From: Lachnospiraceae bacterium
GTDB lineage: Bacteria > Bacillota > Clostridia > Lachnospirales > Lachnospiraceae
Assembly: GCA_017428265.1 (NCBI GenBank)
Contig: JAFRRD010000048.1
Coordinates: 1 to 62,698 of the forward strand
DNA length: 62,698 nt
Direction: 5' to 3'
Positions 12,657 through 21,356 of this stretch are shown here, piece after piece. The translations under genes and the position numbers were made by a program. Position 1 is the first letter of the stretch. Each line of letters opens with the position of its first letter. The notes beneath the pieces were generated by a model, which saw only the letters and a list, made by a program, of their open reading frames with translations, was not told the origin of the DNA and made no database searches.

Positions 12657-13547
12657 TCAGTCCTCCTTTCGGGCTTTCAGCCAGATCACGGCCGCAAAGA
12701 TCAGGAACGGCAGGCCGGCGAGAAGTCCCACGGGCGCCGGGCCGAGCAGCGCCGCGTTGGCGTTACCGCTCACCCAAACCGCTATCGGCAGCGTTCCCGC
12801 CGCATTGATCGCGCCGTGCAGGATCGCGGGCAGCCAGATGCTCCCGCTCTTTTCATAGATCCAGCTGTGCAGGATGCCCCAACCGGCCGTTATGACGGCA
12901 AAGAGAATCATCCCGACGACCGGGTAGCCGAAGTAGCCGAAGCCGTATTCGTAGCCGATCAGCCAGATGAGCGGGAAATGCCAGGCGCCCCAGATGAGGC
13001 CGTGCAGGACCATGGCCTTCTTCCGACCGAACTTTGCCTTGAGCTGCGGGTAGAGAAAGCCGCGCCAGCCGATCTCTTCGCCGAGGGCGAGCACGCCGTT
13101 CAAAAGCGGCGCGTAGGTGATGCTGCCGACCGCGCTGATCACGACGTACAGCGGATAGGTCAGTCCCTGCGCCTCCAGCTGCGCGAGGGCATCCGCGCCT
13201 GCGCTTGCCTCCAGGGCCTTTCCGCTGATGTCAAAATGCCCCGGGAAGACAAGGAAATACAGCGCCGCGCCGATGACGGTCAGGATGAGCGGCGCGAACC
13301 AGGCGAGCAGGATCAGCTTCAGATTCTTTTTGATCTGCGGCTTCCAGCCCATGCCGCCGATGTCGCCGCGGGACATAAAGACCGCGAGCGCAGGGACGAA
13401 CATCATCGCCGCAATCACCAGCCGCGCGACGACCGTGCCGCCTTTGGCGGCAATCATGCCCACGAACGCCTGGATCAGCCAGGCCATGCCGAAGGCGAGC
13501 AGGAGGAATCTCCGCACTTTTTTTCTATTGTAATCAGTATTGGTCAT
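12657..13547 (-). CDS. CPBP-family intramembrane metalloprotease
   Basis: A 296-aa polytopic membrane protein with about eight hydrophobic segments and the three CPBP (Abi/Rce1) motifs: EEIGWRGFLYP, HGLIWGAWHFP and a final HG in ILHGAIN. The Glu pair and His residues would bind zinc. Bacterial members cut substrates within the membrane or protect against bacteriocins. Start 13547 follows GAGAGGTG; a GTG three codons earlier is an alternative. It leads a three-gene operon with two small proteins. Confidence 0.85.
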   Translation of the reverse strand: MTNTDYNRKKVRRFLLLAFGMAWLIQAFVGMIAAKGGTVVARLVIAAMMFVPALAVFMSRGDIGGMGWKPQIKKNLKLILLAWFAPLILTVIGAALYFLVFPGHFDISGKALEASAGADALAQLEAQGLTYPLYVVISAVGSITYAPLLNGVLALGEEIGWRGFLYPQLKAKFGRKKAMVLHGLIWGAWHFPLIWLIGYEYGFGYFGYPVVGMILFAVITAGWGILHSWIYEKSGSIWLPAILHGAINAAGTLPIAVWVSGNANAALLGPAPVGLLAGLPFLIFAAVIWLKARKED

Positions 13548-13581
13548 CGTGGTCACCTCTCACCCTTCCATTATACCACAC

Positions 13582-13609
13582 AAAAAAGCGCCGGGTACAG
13601 TCCCGGCGC
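13582..13609 (-). terminator. terminator of the VWA-ARH-SIMPL operon
   Basis: GCGCCGGG/CCCGGCGC stem followed by TTTTTT on the minus strand. Confidence 0.8.
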
Positions 13610-13621
13610 AGAGTTTTGAAA

Positions 13622-13716
13622 AATGACATGGAATGTCATCCTGAGGAGGGCGAAGCCCGACGAAGGATCTTAGCAAGAAGATTGCCGCGTCGCCCTATGG
13701 GCTCCTCGCAATGACA
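13622..13716. repeat. REP-like repeat element
   Basis: Same family as at 11437: TGTCATCCTGAGG..GAAGGATCTT paired with an inverted copy ending in CAATGACA. It lies between the SIMPL gene and its terminator and could form a long stem in the mRNA. Confidence 0.65.
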
Positions 13717-13719
13717 GCC

Positions 13720-14385
13720 TCAGACGATCTCCCACACGAGGGTGACGGTGTCGGTGACTTCGATGTCGTCCGGCTCGATGTCCATGTCGTAGCTGCCGTA
13801 ATCTGCGGCCGCGCCCGCGACCATCATTTTGGACTCCATCCGATTCATCGGCCTGACCTCAAAATCGATCTCGCCCCAGGAATAATCGATGCTCTGGAGT
13901 TCGCCGAGCTTCGCGCCGGCGGCTTTTGCCAGCACCTTCGCCTTGGCGGCGGAATCCTTCACGGCAGCGGCCAGGAGCGCATTTTTCGACGCCTCCGGAT
14001 CCTTCACGGTGTAGCTGATACGGAACTCCGGCGCCACGGCCTTTGCATTTGCCAGCGCGTAGAGGATCTTCCCGAGCTTTTCGTTGTCCGAGTCGAACTC
14101 CAGCTTCAGCACGTGGCGGAAACGGTAGCCGGTAAGGCGCTGCTTCCAGACCTGCTTTTCCTGGTAGCTTTCGTACTCGGGATCGACGGAGAAGGAGAGT
14201 GTTTTGGTGTCTTTCCGCTCAAAACCGAAGGGTTCGAGCAGGGCTTTCAGGGCCTCCGTATCCTCCGATGAACGCTTCACGGCCTTGCCGTATTCGCGCT
14301 CCAGCCCCTCCAGGGTCAGCGTGAGCCTGGTCACGTCAGGGTGAACTTTTATCTGTCCTTTACCGGTCACACGGATCGTTTTCAT
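13720..14385 (-). CDS. SIMPL (DUF541) domain protein
   Basis: A 221-aa protein with the DUF541/SIMPL pattern: starts IRVTGKGQIKVHPDV, continues with a KALLEPFGF helix and GYRFRHVLKLEF. Most members are secreted or periplasmic; this one has no signal peptide and should be cytosolic. The family is linked to signalling with IRAK/pelle-like kinase partners in animals and to oxidative stress in bacteria, but the biochemical role is unknown. It starts three bases after the ARH-SseB-macro gene, its ribosome site lying in that gene, so it is part of the ADP-ribose operon. Confidence 0.85.
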   Translation of the reverse strand: MKTIRVTGKGQIKVHPDVTRLTLTLEGLEREYGKAVKRSSEDTEALKALLEPFGFERKDTKTLSFSVDPEYESYQEKQVWKQRLTGYRFRHVLKLEFDSDNEKLGKILYALANAKAVAPEFRISYTVKDPEASKNALLAAAVKDSAAKAKVLAKAAGAKLGELQSIDYSWGEIDFEVRPMNRMESKMMVAGAAADYGSYDMDIEPDDIEVTDTVTLVWEIV

Positions 14386-14388
14386 CTC

Positions 14389-16188
14389 TTACTCCTTTCC
14401 CGGCGCGCATGCGTCGATCACGTTCTGGTAGCACTGTCTGGTTTCGCGGTCAAAGCAGACCATGGTCACGTCCATGCCGTAGTCGGGGTTCGCGGTGAGC
14501 CACTTCGACACGGTCCGCAGTGCGACAGCGGCCGCCGCCTGCTTCGGATAGCCGTACACCCCGGTCGAGATCGCGGGGAAGGCGATCGTGTGCAGATCAT
14601 GCGCCTTGGCCACTTCCAGCGAGTTGAAATAGCAGTCGCTGAGCAGTTTTTCGCAGCGGGCCGCGTCGCTTTTGCTGTAGACCGGGCCGACCGTGTGGAT
14701 CACATATTTGGCCGGAAGCAGCCAGCCGCCGGTGATCTTGGCTTCGCCGGTCTCACAGCCGCCAAGGCCGCGGCATTCCTCCCGGAGCCCGGGCCCTGCC
14801 GCGCGGTGGATCGCGCCGTCCACGCCGCCCCCGCCGAGCAGCGACTTATTGGCCGCGTTCACGATGGCGTCCACCTTCAGCTTCGTGATGTCGCCCCTTA
14901 CGAAACCGATATGATTCCGCGGTTTGTCGGCTTCAAAGATCAGGTTGATCAGTTCCTTCGTCAGCAGGAAGGGCTTCTCCCAGGGATTGATGATGACCCC
15001 GGCTTCCTTCATGCCGCGGCAGCTCTGCAGGAAAGCGTCGATGAAATAGGAGATGATGGAGGACGGCTCGCCCTTTTCATATTCTTCCCGGCTCGTAAAG
15101 GCAAGCAGCCAGATCCGCCCGTCGTTCGTCTCCAGGGTGTGGAATCTGAAATGCAGCTCTTCCTGCGTCGTGATCGTATCTCCGACCTTCACCTTTTCCG
15201 GATCGACGACGTTCAGCATCTGCTGCGGCGGGATGACCGGAAGCATGAAATGGCCGTCCTCGTGCATGCGGGTGCGGATGGCTTCGAGCACCCCGATCAG
15301 GTTTTCCCTGCTCGACTCTTCGTAGTACCGGGCGATCGCTTCCTCGATCGTTTTGTTGCCGGCAAGGAACGGGTCTTCGGCAGCTGCGTCTTCCCGTCCG
15401 CGCAGGACGTCGAAGCGGTCAAGGACCTCCAGCATGTCCGGCTCCAGGCGTTCTCTGCAGTCTGCTTCCAGCAGCGCCGGCACCCCGTAAAAGGCCTCCG
15501 CGATGCTGCCGGCGATGCAGGTGAGCGTGTCGCAGTCGCCGCCGAGCGAGACCGCCGTGCGGATCACGTCCTCGAAATCCGTCCCCTCCAGGAAGGCCGT
15601 AATGGCTTCCGGGACGGTCTTCTGGCAGGTCTCGTCGTGGTGGTAGCCCGGCCGGATCTCATCGCAGGTCCGGGACAGGTCGTAGCCGAATTCGCGGACG
15701 ATATAGTCCTTGATCTCTTCCTTGGTCTTCCCGTTCCGGGCCATCCAGATGGCCGCCGCCGTGCTTTCCGCGCCTTTGATCCCTTCGGGATGGTTGTGGG
15801 TCGGCAGAGCGGTAAGCCTTGCCAGGCCCCGCGCGTCTTCGAGCGTTTCACCGAGCCAGCCGGCCGCTGCGACCCGCATGGCTGAGCCGTTTCCGTAGCT
15901 GCCGTAAGGCCCCATGCTCTTGTCCCACAGCCAGCGGCGGAACCTTCCGCCGTAGCCCGCGTCCGGGTATTTGCCGCCCCACTCGCGCATACGGCGCGCG
16001 ACGGCGTCCTTGATCTCGTCATCGCTGCCGCCCAGGGTATCCATCAGGGCCTCGGCCACCGCAATTGTCATCACGGAGTCGTCGGTGAACGCCGAATCAT
16101 CCGAAAAGAGCGGGAAATCCTTTGTTTTTTTGCCCCTGTCGAACTCGTAAGGGGCGCCGATCATATCGCCGAGTAATGCGCCGTACAT
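14389..16188 (-). CDS. ADP-ribosylglycohydrolase - SseB - macro domain fusion
   Basis: A 599-aa three-domain protein. Residues about 1-265 are an ADP-ribosylglycohydrolase (DraG/ARH): metal ligands in FTDDSVMTIA, THNHPEG and GGDCDTLTCIAGSIAEAF. Residues about 280-425 look like the SseB N-terminal domain (ENLIGVLEAI..., INPWEKPFLL). Residues about 430-599 are a macro domain with VDAIVNAANKSLLGGGGVDG, VIHTVGPVY and FPAISTGVYGYP, all typical of O-acetyl-ADP-ribose/ADP-ribosyl-Glu hydrolases. Two different ADP-ribose-removing activities in one chain imply thorough reversal of protein ADP-ribosylation. Start 16188 has GGGAGG upstream; the gap to the VWA gene is one base. Confidence 0.85.
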   Translation of the reverse strand: MYGALLGDMIGAPYEFDRGKKTKDFPLFSDDSAFTDDSVMTIAVAEALMDTLGGSDDEIKDAVARRMREWGGKYPDAGYGGRFRRWLWDKSMGPYGSYGNGSAMRVAAAGWLGETLEDARGLARLTALPTHNHPEGIKGAESTAAAIWMARNGKTKEEIKDYIVREFGYDLSRTCDEIRPGYHHDETCQKTVPEAITAFLEGTDFEDVIRTAVSLGGDCDTLTCIAGSIAEAFYGVPALLEADCRERLEPDMLEVLDRFDVLRGREDAAAEDPFLAGNKTIEEAIARYYEESSRENLIGVLEAIRTRMHEDGHFMLPVIPPQQMLNVVDPEKVKVGDTITTQEELHFRFHTLETNDGRIWLLAFTSREEYEKGEPSSIISYFIDAFLQSCRGMKEAGVIINPWEKPFLLTKELINLIFEADKPRNHIGFVRGDITKLKVDAIVNAANKSLLGGGGVDGAIHRAAGPGLREECRGLGGCETGEAKITGGWLLPAKYVIHTVGPVYSKSDAARCEKLLSDCYFNSLEVAKAHDLHTIAFPAISTGVYGYPKQAAAAVALRTVSKWLTANPDYGMDVTMVCFDRETRQCYQNVIDACAPGKE

Positions 16189-16189
16189 C

Positions 16190-16849
16190 TTATTTTCCTC
16201 CCTTTTTGCCGCGTTTTTCGTAGTCTTCGTCAATGCGTTTCTTCCAGCCCGCGCCGATGGGCGCCGCGCTCGCGCGCATCTCGCACACCGTCTCCGCCAG
16301 GACCGTGTAGTTCAGCTGCGTGCCCACGCGGTCGGAATTGTAGTTCGCCGCGCGGTCGGCCCCGATCCCGAAGCGGCCGGCGGTCTTGATCGCGTCGATG
16401 TTCGCGCCGAGGAAGAGGAACTCCCAGCCCTTTTCCTTCTGCTGTTCGACCATCTGCTTCACACGGTCGTAGGTATACTCGCGGCTCGCATTTTCCAGCC
16501 CATCCGTGATGATCACGAAAATGGTCTTCTCGGGGCGGTCTTCCTCGCGGATGTATTTGTGGACGTTCCCGATGTGGTGGATGGCTCTGCCGACGGCGTC
16601 GAGAAGGGCCGTGCAGCCGCGCACGTAGTATTCTTTGTCGGTCATCTGCGGGACCTTTTCGAGCGGCACGCGGTCGTAGAGCACTTCGATGCGGTCGTCG
16701 AAGAGCACCGTGGAGACGAGGACCTCGCCCTCCGCCTCGCGCTGCTTGGTCATCATGCTGTTGCAGCCGCCGATGGTGTCGCTTTCGAGTCCTCCCATGG
16801 ACCCGCTGCGGTCCAGGATCATTACCAGTTCAGTCAGATTTTTCTTCAT
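16190..16849 (-). CDS. von Willebrand factor A domain protein (TerY-like)
   Basis: A 219-aa single VWA domain without signal peptide or membrane segment. The MIDAS motif is DRSGSMGG at residues 13-20, with a later Thr (GCTALLDAV) and Asp (ITDGLENA) completing the metal site. It resembles the TerY class linked to tellurite/stress and phosphorylation modules. It likely binds a protein partner metal-dependently in the cytosol. AAGGAGG precedes the start. Cotranscribed with the ARH fusion and SIMPL genes. Confidence 0.85.
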   Translation of the reverse strand: MKKNLTELVMILDRSGSMGGLESDTIGGCNSMMTKQREAEGEVLVSTVLFDDRIEVLYDRVPLEKVPQMTDKEYYVRGCTALLDAVGRAIHHIGNVHKYIREEDRPEKTIFVIITDGLENASREYTYDRVKQMVEQQKEKGWEFLFLGANIDAIKTAGRFGIGADRAANYNSDRVGTQLNYTVLAETVCEMRASAAPIGAGWKKRIDEDYEKRGKKGGK

Positions 16850-16993
16850 TGTTAAGCCCTCCTTGCGTTGTTTTTTGTTTTCTGACGCAAGTATAGCCTT
16901 AACGAAGAAGGAAATGGTCGCTTGCCGGGCGACATCGAAAATGCCTCAGCAGAGCGGGCGGACAGGCCCGGCAGCCCAGCCCTGGCAGCGTCA

Positions 16994-18268
16994 TCAGCCG
17001 AGGATCGGCTGCTCAAATTTGAACAGCAGGGCGTTCACCTCGTAAATATCGTAGATCGCATTCTCGATGCAGAAACTTACGATCAGGTCAAATTTAATGT
17101 TGTTGGTGAGGGTGAGCCCGGCAGCGGCGAGCAGGTCCTTCGTGTCGTCCAGGTTCAGCCGGAGTGCGATCGCCAGCGCCACGATGGTCTTTTTCTTCGG
17201 GATGTAATCTTCGCTGCAGCGGATCTTGGAGAAGAGCTTCCGGTCGATATTGGCGCGGTGGTAGACCTCGGGATCGGTCAGGCCCCGCTCATCGATCATG
17301 CGCAGGAGCCGCGCCTGAAAGCTCTCGCCGAGGTGTTTCATGACCTCATCGAGGGACGGCTTCTTCGCAGCAGCAGCGGTTCCGGCGGAGATCCCGGCGG
17401 CCGCGCCGACAGGCATGGTATAAGAAATCTGCGGGGCGGGTTTCGCCGCCGGCATGGCAGGTTCCTGAAGCAGCGGAGACTCCGATTTCGCCGCAGAAGG
17501 TTTCGGTTTGGCAGAAAAAGGGGCGGGCTTCGCCGCAGGCATCGCCATGGATGCCTGGGACATTGCGGGCGGAGCCGACTGCGGCACGGGTGCCGCGGGT
17601 GCCGCACCGGCCTTTTCCCCAAAACCTATGCTCGCATTGTAATCCTGTCTCCTTCGACGGTCGGCTTCGCGCCGCTCCGCCATCATTTCAGCGAAGCGTT
17701 CCTCGTCCTTCTCGCCGTACTCCGCAGCGGTCTGCGCCGCGACGTATTTTTCATCAATGTACGCCTCGACCTTGTCCGCCAACCCCTGCGCGATGCGGAA
17801 GGCGCCGGGGTTGAACACGACCAGCGTCACGTCCAGATCCGATTCCTCCAGGTGATCGCGGATCACGTCCAGCGCGGTATCGAGCGCTTTGTCCTTCGGG
17901 AAACCGTAGACCCCCGCCGCGATGAGCGGGAAAGCGATACTTTCGCAGCCGAGCTGGTCGGCGAGCAGCAGGGACTTTCGGTAGCAGGAACGCAGGATCT
18001 CGAATTCACCGTGCGCGCCGTCCGTCCAGGCGGGACCAACGGTATGGATGACGTATTTCGCGGGCAGCTTAAAGGCCGGCGTGACCGCGCACTCGCCGGG
18101 TGTGATTCGGCCAATCTTCCTGCGCGCCGCGAGGAGTTCTTCCTCCCCCGCCGCTTTGTAGACTGCCGCATCCGTCCCGCTCCCGTATTTCGGCTCGGGA
18201 TTTGCGGTGTTCACGATCGCATCCGCTGCGACCCGCGTGATATCATTTCGAACGATTTTGAATGGCAT
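16994..18268 (-). CDS. macro domain - XRE fusion protein
   Basis: A 424-aa protein. Residues 1-165 are a macro domain (DAIVNTANP, GSGTDAAVYKAAG, VIHTVGPAW, LIAAGVYGFP). A low-complexity Ala/Pro/Lys-rich linker (about 210-310) leads to a C-terminal HTH-like domain (VYHRANIDRKLFSKIR, IALRLNLDDTKDLLAAAG). This suggests a transcription or assembly factor gated by an ADP-ribose ligand. GAGGTG precedes the start. It follows the DUF4143 ATPase by 16 bases and precedes the VWA gene by 144 bases. Confidence 0.8.
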   Translation of the reverse strand: MPFKIVRNDITRVAADAIVNTANPEPKYGSGTDAAVYKAAGEEELLAARRKIGRITPGECAVTPAFKLPAKYVIHTVGPAWTDGAHGEFEILRSCYRKSLLLADQLGCESIAFPLIAAGVYGFPKDKALDTALDVIRDHLEESDLDVTLVVFNPGAFRIAQGLADKVEAYIDEKYVAAQTAAEYGEKDEERFAEMMAERREADRRRRQDYNASIGFGEKAGAAPAAPVPQSAPPAMSQASMAMPAAKPAPFSAKPKPSAAKSESPLLQEPAMPAAKPAPQISYTMPVGAAAGISAGTAAAAKKPSLDEVMKHLGESFQARLLRMIDERGLTDPEVYHRANIDRKLFSKIRCSEDYIPKKKTIVALAIALRLNLDDTKDLLAAAGLTLTNNIKFDLIVSFCIENAIYDIYEVNALLFKFEQPILG

Positions 18269-18284
18269 GTACGCACCTCATCTT

Positions 18285-19577
18285 TCAGGGCTTCAAACAG
18301 CACAGGGGTACGGCATAGACGCCGTTTTTCATTCGATACGCGACCTTGTTTTTGGTTACGACCATCAGGAATGCAGGCTTTCCGGTCTTTTCTTCATCAA
18401 TGTCTCCGGCAATGCTGAGCAGGTTTTTGGAGGCCTGAAGGATATCGTCTTCACCGCCCAATTTCACCTCGATCAGTGCCCACGATCCGTCCCTGAACTG
18501 AATGACGGCATCGGCTTCTCTCTTTCTTCCGTCGCGGTATTTGTATACGCGCGCGCCAATCGTGTCGGCATAGACCCGCAGATCGTGAATGACCAGCGAT
18601 TCAAACAGCAACCCGAAAGTCGTAATGTCCTTAAAGATCCCTTCGGGCGTGATCCCCAATGCGGCAGCGCCGATTGAAGGATCCGTAAAATGCCGAGTCT
18701 CCTTTGCCCTGATGGCAGTCTTGCTCCTCAGATTCGGATTCCACGCCGGGAGTTCTTCGATGACATAAAGATTTCTTAATGCGTTCAGATATTTGGAAAA
18801 AACGTCTTTGTCGAAGGATTCGTCGCTTGATGCACAGTCTTCCCGCAGCGTCTCGTCCGAAGCAGCAATGGAAACGTTTCTCGCATAGGATCTCATCAGC
18901 TTTCTGGCCTTCTGTTCGTCCTTCCGCAGAGGGATGTCCTTCAGCGAAAAAATGTCGTCAGTTACAACAACCTCGTAATAGTCTGCCGCCTGCGCCAGCG
19001 AGACCTCGCGGTCTTTGTTGATGGCCAGCGGCCAGCCCCCTCTGCATATATAATAGGCATAGTCGTATACGGTTTTGTTGGAAACGGCAGGAGTAAACCG
19101 GCCTTCTTTCAGATCCAGAAGGGAGACCGCGCCGCTGCTTTCTCCGGTCTCGTACAGCGACAGCGTCCGCATCATCTTGCGGATGATTCTTCCGTTGCCG
19201 GTGTGCCTGCTGCTGCCGTCTTCCATATCGTTTCTGTATTTGTCCGTGACGCTTCCGGTCAGGATATACTGGCCGAATTCACCGGCCTGATCCACTTCAT
19301 ATTTGATCTGATCCCAAATAAAGGACACATGCTGCCATTCATCAATAAGTATCGGTTTCGGCCCGTAATTCAGAAAAGTGGATGGTGAGATCTTGGCCAA
19401 TTCGATGTAATCCCTTCTGGTTTCAAGCGGCATCAGGTCGATGACGGTTTTGGCGTAGCGGTTCGCCGTTGTTGACTTCCCGCACCATTTGGGGCCGACG
19501 ATCACCAAAGCACCCTTGCTCTTTAAGGCAAAGGCAACAGTTTCGTCGAACAATCTCTTAATGTACTTCCGTTCCAT
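18285..19577 (-). CDS. AAA ATPase with DUF4143 C-terminus
   Basis: A 430-aa protein of the common prokaryotic AAA_14/DUF4143 family. Walker A is VGPKWCGKST near residue 28, Walker B about LIDEWQHV, then an arginine region; the C-terminal half has a nuclease-like fold signature (READAVIQF...WALIEVKLGG), resembling a PD-(D/E)XK core. Function is unresolved; the family is proposed to act in stress or mobile-element contexts. Its upstream region carries five 23-bp direct repeats. AT content is slightly higher than its neighbours. Confidence 0.8.
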   Translation of the reverse strand: MERKYIKRLFDETVAFALKSKGALVIVGPKWCGKSTTANRYAKTVIDLMPLETRRDYIELAKISPSTFLNYGPKPILIDEWQHVSFIWDQIKYEVDQAGEFGQYILTGSVTDKYRNDMEDGSSRHTGNGRIIRKMMRTLSLYETGESSGAVSLLDLKEGRFTPAVSNKTVYDYAYYICRGGWPLAINKDREVSLAQAADYYEVVVTDDIFSLKDIPLRKDEQKARKLMRSYARNVSIAASDETLREDCASSDESFDKDVFSKYLNALRNLYVIEELPAWNPNLRSKTAIRAKETRHFTDPSIGAAALGITPEGIFKDITTFGLLFESLVIHDLRVYADTIGARVYKYRDGRKREADAVIQFRDGSWALIEVKLGGEDDILQASKNLLSIAGDIDEEKTGKPAFLMVVTKNKVAYRMKNGVYAVPLCCLKP

Positions 19578-19615
19578 GGCGAGAAACCTCTCTTTCGAGG
19601 CTATCGTACACTAAA

Positions 19616-19713
19616 TCGGAGAAAAAGACAAGAAAAAATCGGAGAAAAAGATAAAAATTAATCGGAGAAAAAAGTAGAAATAAATCGGAGAAAAAGTCAA
19701 AAATAAATCGGAG
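19616..19713 (-). repeat. five 23-bp iterons upstream of the DUF4143 ATPase
   Basis: TCGGAG (minus strand CTCCGA) occurs at 19616, 19639, 19662, 19685 and 19708, exactly 23 bp apart, each in an A-rich unit of the form TCGGAGAAAAA. The spacing is close to two helical turns, so bound proteins would sit on one face. The ATPase start lies about 40 bp from the nearest copy. Confidence 0.85.
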
Positions 19714-19739
19714 GTTTGTGAAAAACGCCGGGCCCAATA

Positions 19740-19776
19740 AAAGAAACCCCTGCAGAACAGGCGGTTCTGCAGGGGC
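19740..19776 (-). terminator. terminator of the sigma/anti-sigma operon
   Basis: CCCCTGCAGAAC/GTTCTGCAGGGG stem with TTTCTTTTATT downstream on the minus strand. Confidence 0.8.
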
Positions 19777-19814
19777 TTCCATGATTTCCGTGATCGATAC
19801 CGGGCCGGAGCTTC

Positions 19815-20780
19815 TTACTCGGCGATCGTGTACACCACGAAGATGCCGGTATAGTCTTTCGCAGCTTTCTCTTCAGCACTGAGCTTCGCGAAAGCGGCGG
19901 GATCGGCGGCGCTCGCCTGCATCACAGCGAAGCCGACCTGAATGTCGAGCTGCTGTATGCTGCCGTCGCTGAAGCTGACGCTGCAGTGAATGACCGTGCC
20001 GACCAGTTCGTTGAGGCGGGCGGCGCGCTCCGCATCGGCGGATGCGTTCGGCGCCGTCTTGTCATCCTTCGCATAGAACTCCGAAGAGTCTTTGTCGCTC
20101 TCGCCCACGAGGGCCATGGCGAAGCCGTCGGCGGCCTGTCCCGCGGCCGTGAGCGTGACGGAAGAGTACTTGCGGCTTACGGCCCCATCCGCAGCCTTGC
20201 CGGCCTTTTCGGCCTGATTCAGATAATACTGATCGAAGATGCTATCCAGCCCTTCACCGACCTTGTTGCCCGCAGTCACCGGGTCGCTGCCGCCCGCGAA
20301 GATCACGGCGATCGCGTCCTTATCGGCCGTATAGGTCACGCGGGCCACGTTCTCGCCGCTCACCGTGAAGGGAAGCGCGACGTAGTACTCAGTCCCGCCG
20401 GGGCCGGCCACGCTGCCCTTGCCGCTGTCGCCTCTGCCGATGACGTTCATGCTGCCGCTGCCGGTCTCAATGTATACCGGCTGGCCCTTTTCCAGCTCCG
20501 CTGCGTGCACCGTCAGCGAGAAGGCATTGCCGGTCTTCTTGCCGAACAGGTTCGGGCCGAGGATCGCGCCGAGCGCGACCACCAGGGCCAGCGCGGCCGC
20601 GACCGCATAGCGGACAGCAGCCAGGCGTTTGCTCACCGCTTTCTTCGCCGGCGCCGCATTTGCCGCAGTCCTGACGACTCTCTCAGTCTCATGATTCCGC
20701 GCCGCTTCCAGCGCCTTTTCCACAGCGCCCTCGGGCGCCTTGATCTTATCCACCGTCTCGGTGTATCTGTTGTTTCGCAC
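19815..20780 (-). CDS. membrane protein, likely anti-sigma partner
   Basis: A 321-aa protein with a charged cytosolic N-terminus of about 50 residues, one transmembrane helix (VRYAVAAALALVVALGAILG) and a long Ala/Ser/Asp-rich outer domain. The layout is that of an anti-sigma factor, though no zinc-binding ZAS motif is visible. It starts with GTG immediately after the sigma factor stop, so translation is coupled. Expected to hold the ECF sigma factor inactive until an envelope signal arrives. Confidence 0.7.
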   Translation of the reverse strand: MRNNRYTETVDKIKAPEGAVEKALEAARNHETERVVRTAANAAPAKKAVSKRLAAVRYAVAAALALVVALGAILGPNLFGKKTGNAFSLTVHAAELEKGQPVYIETGSGSMNVIGRGDSGKGSVAGPGGTEYYVALPFTVSGENVARVTYTADKDAIAVIFAGGSDPVTAGNKVGEGLDSIFDQYYLNQAEKAGKAADGAVSRKYSSVTLTAAGQAADGFAMALVGESDKDSSEFYAKDDKTAPNASADAERAARLNELVGTVIHCSVSFSDGSIQQLDIQVGFAVMQASAADPAAFAKLSAEEKAAKDYTGIFVVYTIAE

Positions 20781-21257
20781 TTAACCTTCCCCCTCTTCAA
20801 GCAGATCTTTCAGTTTCCGGCGCGCGCGCTGCAGCGTCGAGCTGACCGTATTCGGATTCTTCCCGAGGATCTTTGCGATCTCGGCAATGGTGAATTCCTC
20901 GTAGTAGTACAGATAAATGACGTTCCGCATGGTCTCCGGCAGCTGCCGGATCTCTTCCATCACAGCGCTTTGCTCGGGCTGCGCAAGCTCGGCGCATTCA
21001 TCGAGCGGCACAAAATTGCGGCGCCATGCGAGCCGGTGCAGGCTCCTGCATTTATTTACTGTTACGCGGATCAGCCACGCCTTCAGGTGTTCGGGATCAT
21101 CCCGGCACGGACACTTCGTCAGCAGCTCGATGCACACATCCTGCAGGATGTCCTCCGCATCCGCCGCGCTCTGGCAGTTATGGACAGCGATCCGGTAGAT
21201 CATGTCGGAATACTGACGGATGATCCGCTCTGTTTTTTCGGCATCGAACTTGTCCAT
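20781..21257 (-). CDS. ECF-type RNA polymerase sigma factor
   Basis: A 158-aa sigma-70-family protein with region 2 (IRQYSDMIYRIAVHNCQ, DAEDILQDVCIEL) and region 4 (LPETMRNVIYLYYYEEFTIAEIAKILG, then an HTH). Length and lack of region 3 fit the ECF group. It is followed by its probable anti-sigma gene. Target promoters cannot be read from this window. Confidence 0.9.
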   Translation of the reverse strand: MDKFDAEKTERIIRQYSDMIYRIAVHNCQSAADAEDILQDVCIELLTKCPCRDDPEHLKAWLIRVTVNKCRSLHRLAWRRNFVPLDECAELAQPEQSAVMEEIRQLPETMRNVIYLYYYEEFTIAEIAKILGKNPNTVSSTLQRARRKLKDLLEEGEG

Positions 21258-21335
21258 AACGACCTCCTTTCACCTGTAATGCGTCCGAGGGGGAGGGTTT
21301 TCGTGCACAGGGAAAAATATTTTGTCGGCAACAGA

Positions 21336-21356
21336 AAAAGGGGATCACTCCCCTTT
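21336..21356 (-). terminator. terminator overlapping the stop of the deacylase gene
   Basis: AAAGGGG/CCCCTTT stem with six T on the minus strand, overlapping the last codons of the gene at 21345. Confidence 0.65.

Noticed and set aside
14341-15885. Plus-strand ORF of 514 codons, and similar ones at 16922-18418, 12816-13619 and 33491-34804
   Set aside because: All are opposite to genes with clear domains, without ribosome sites or recognisable motifs.
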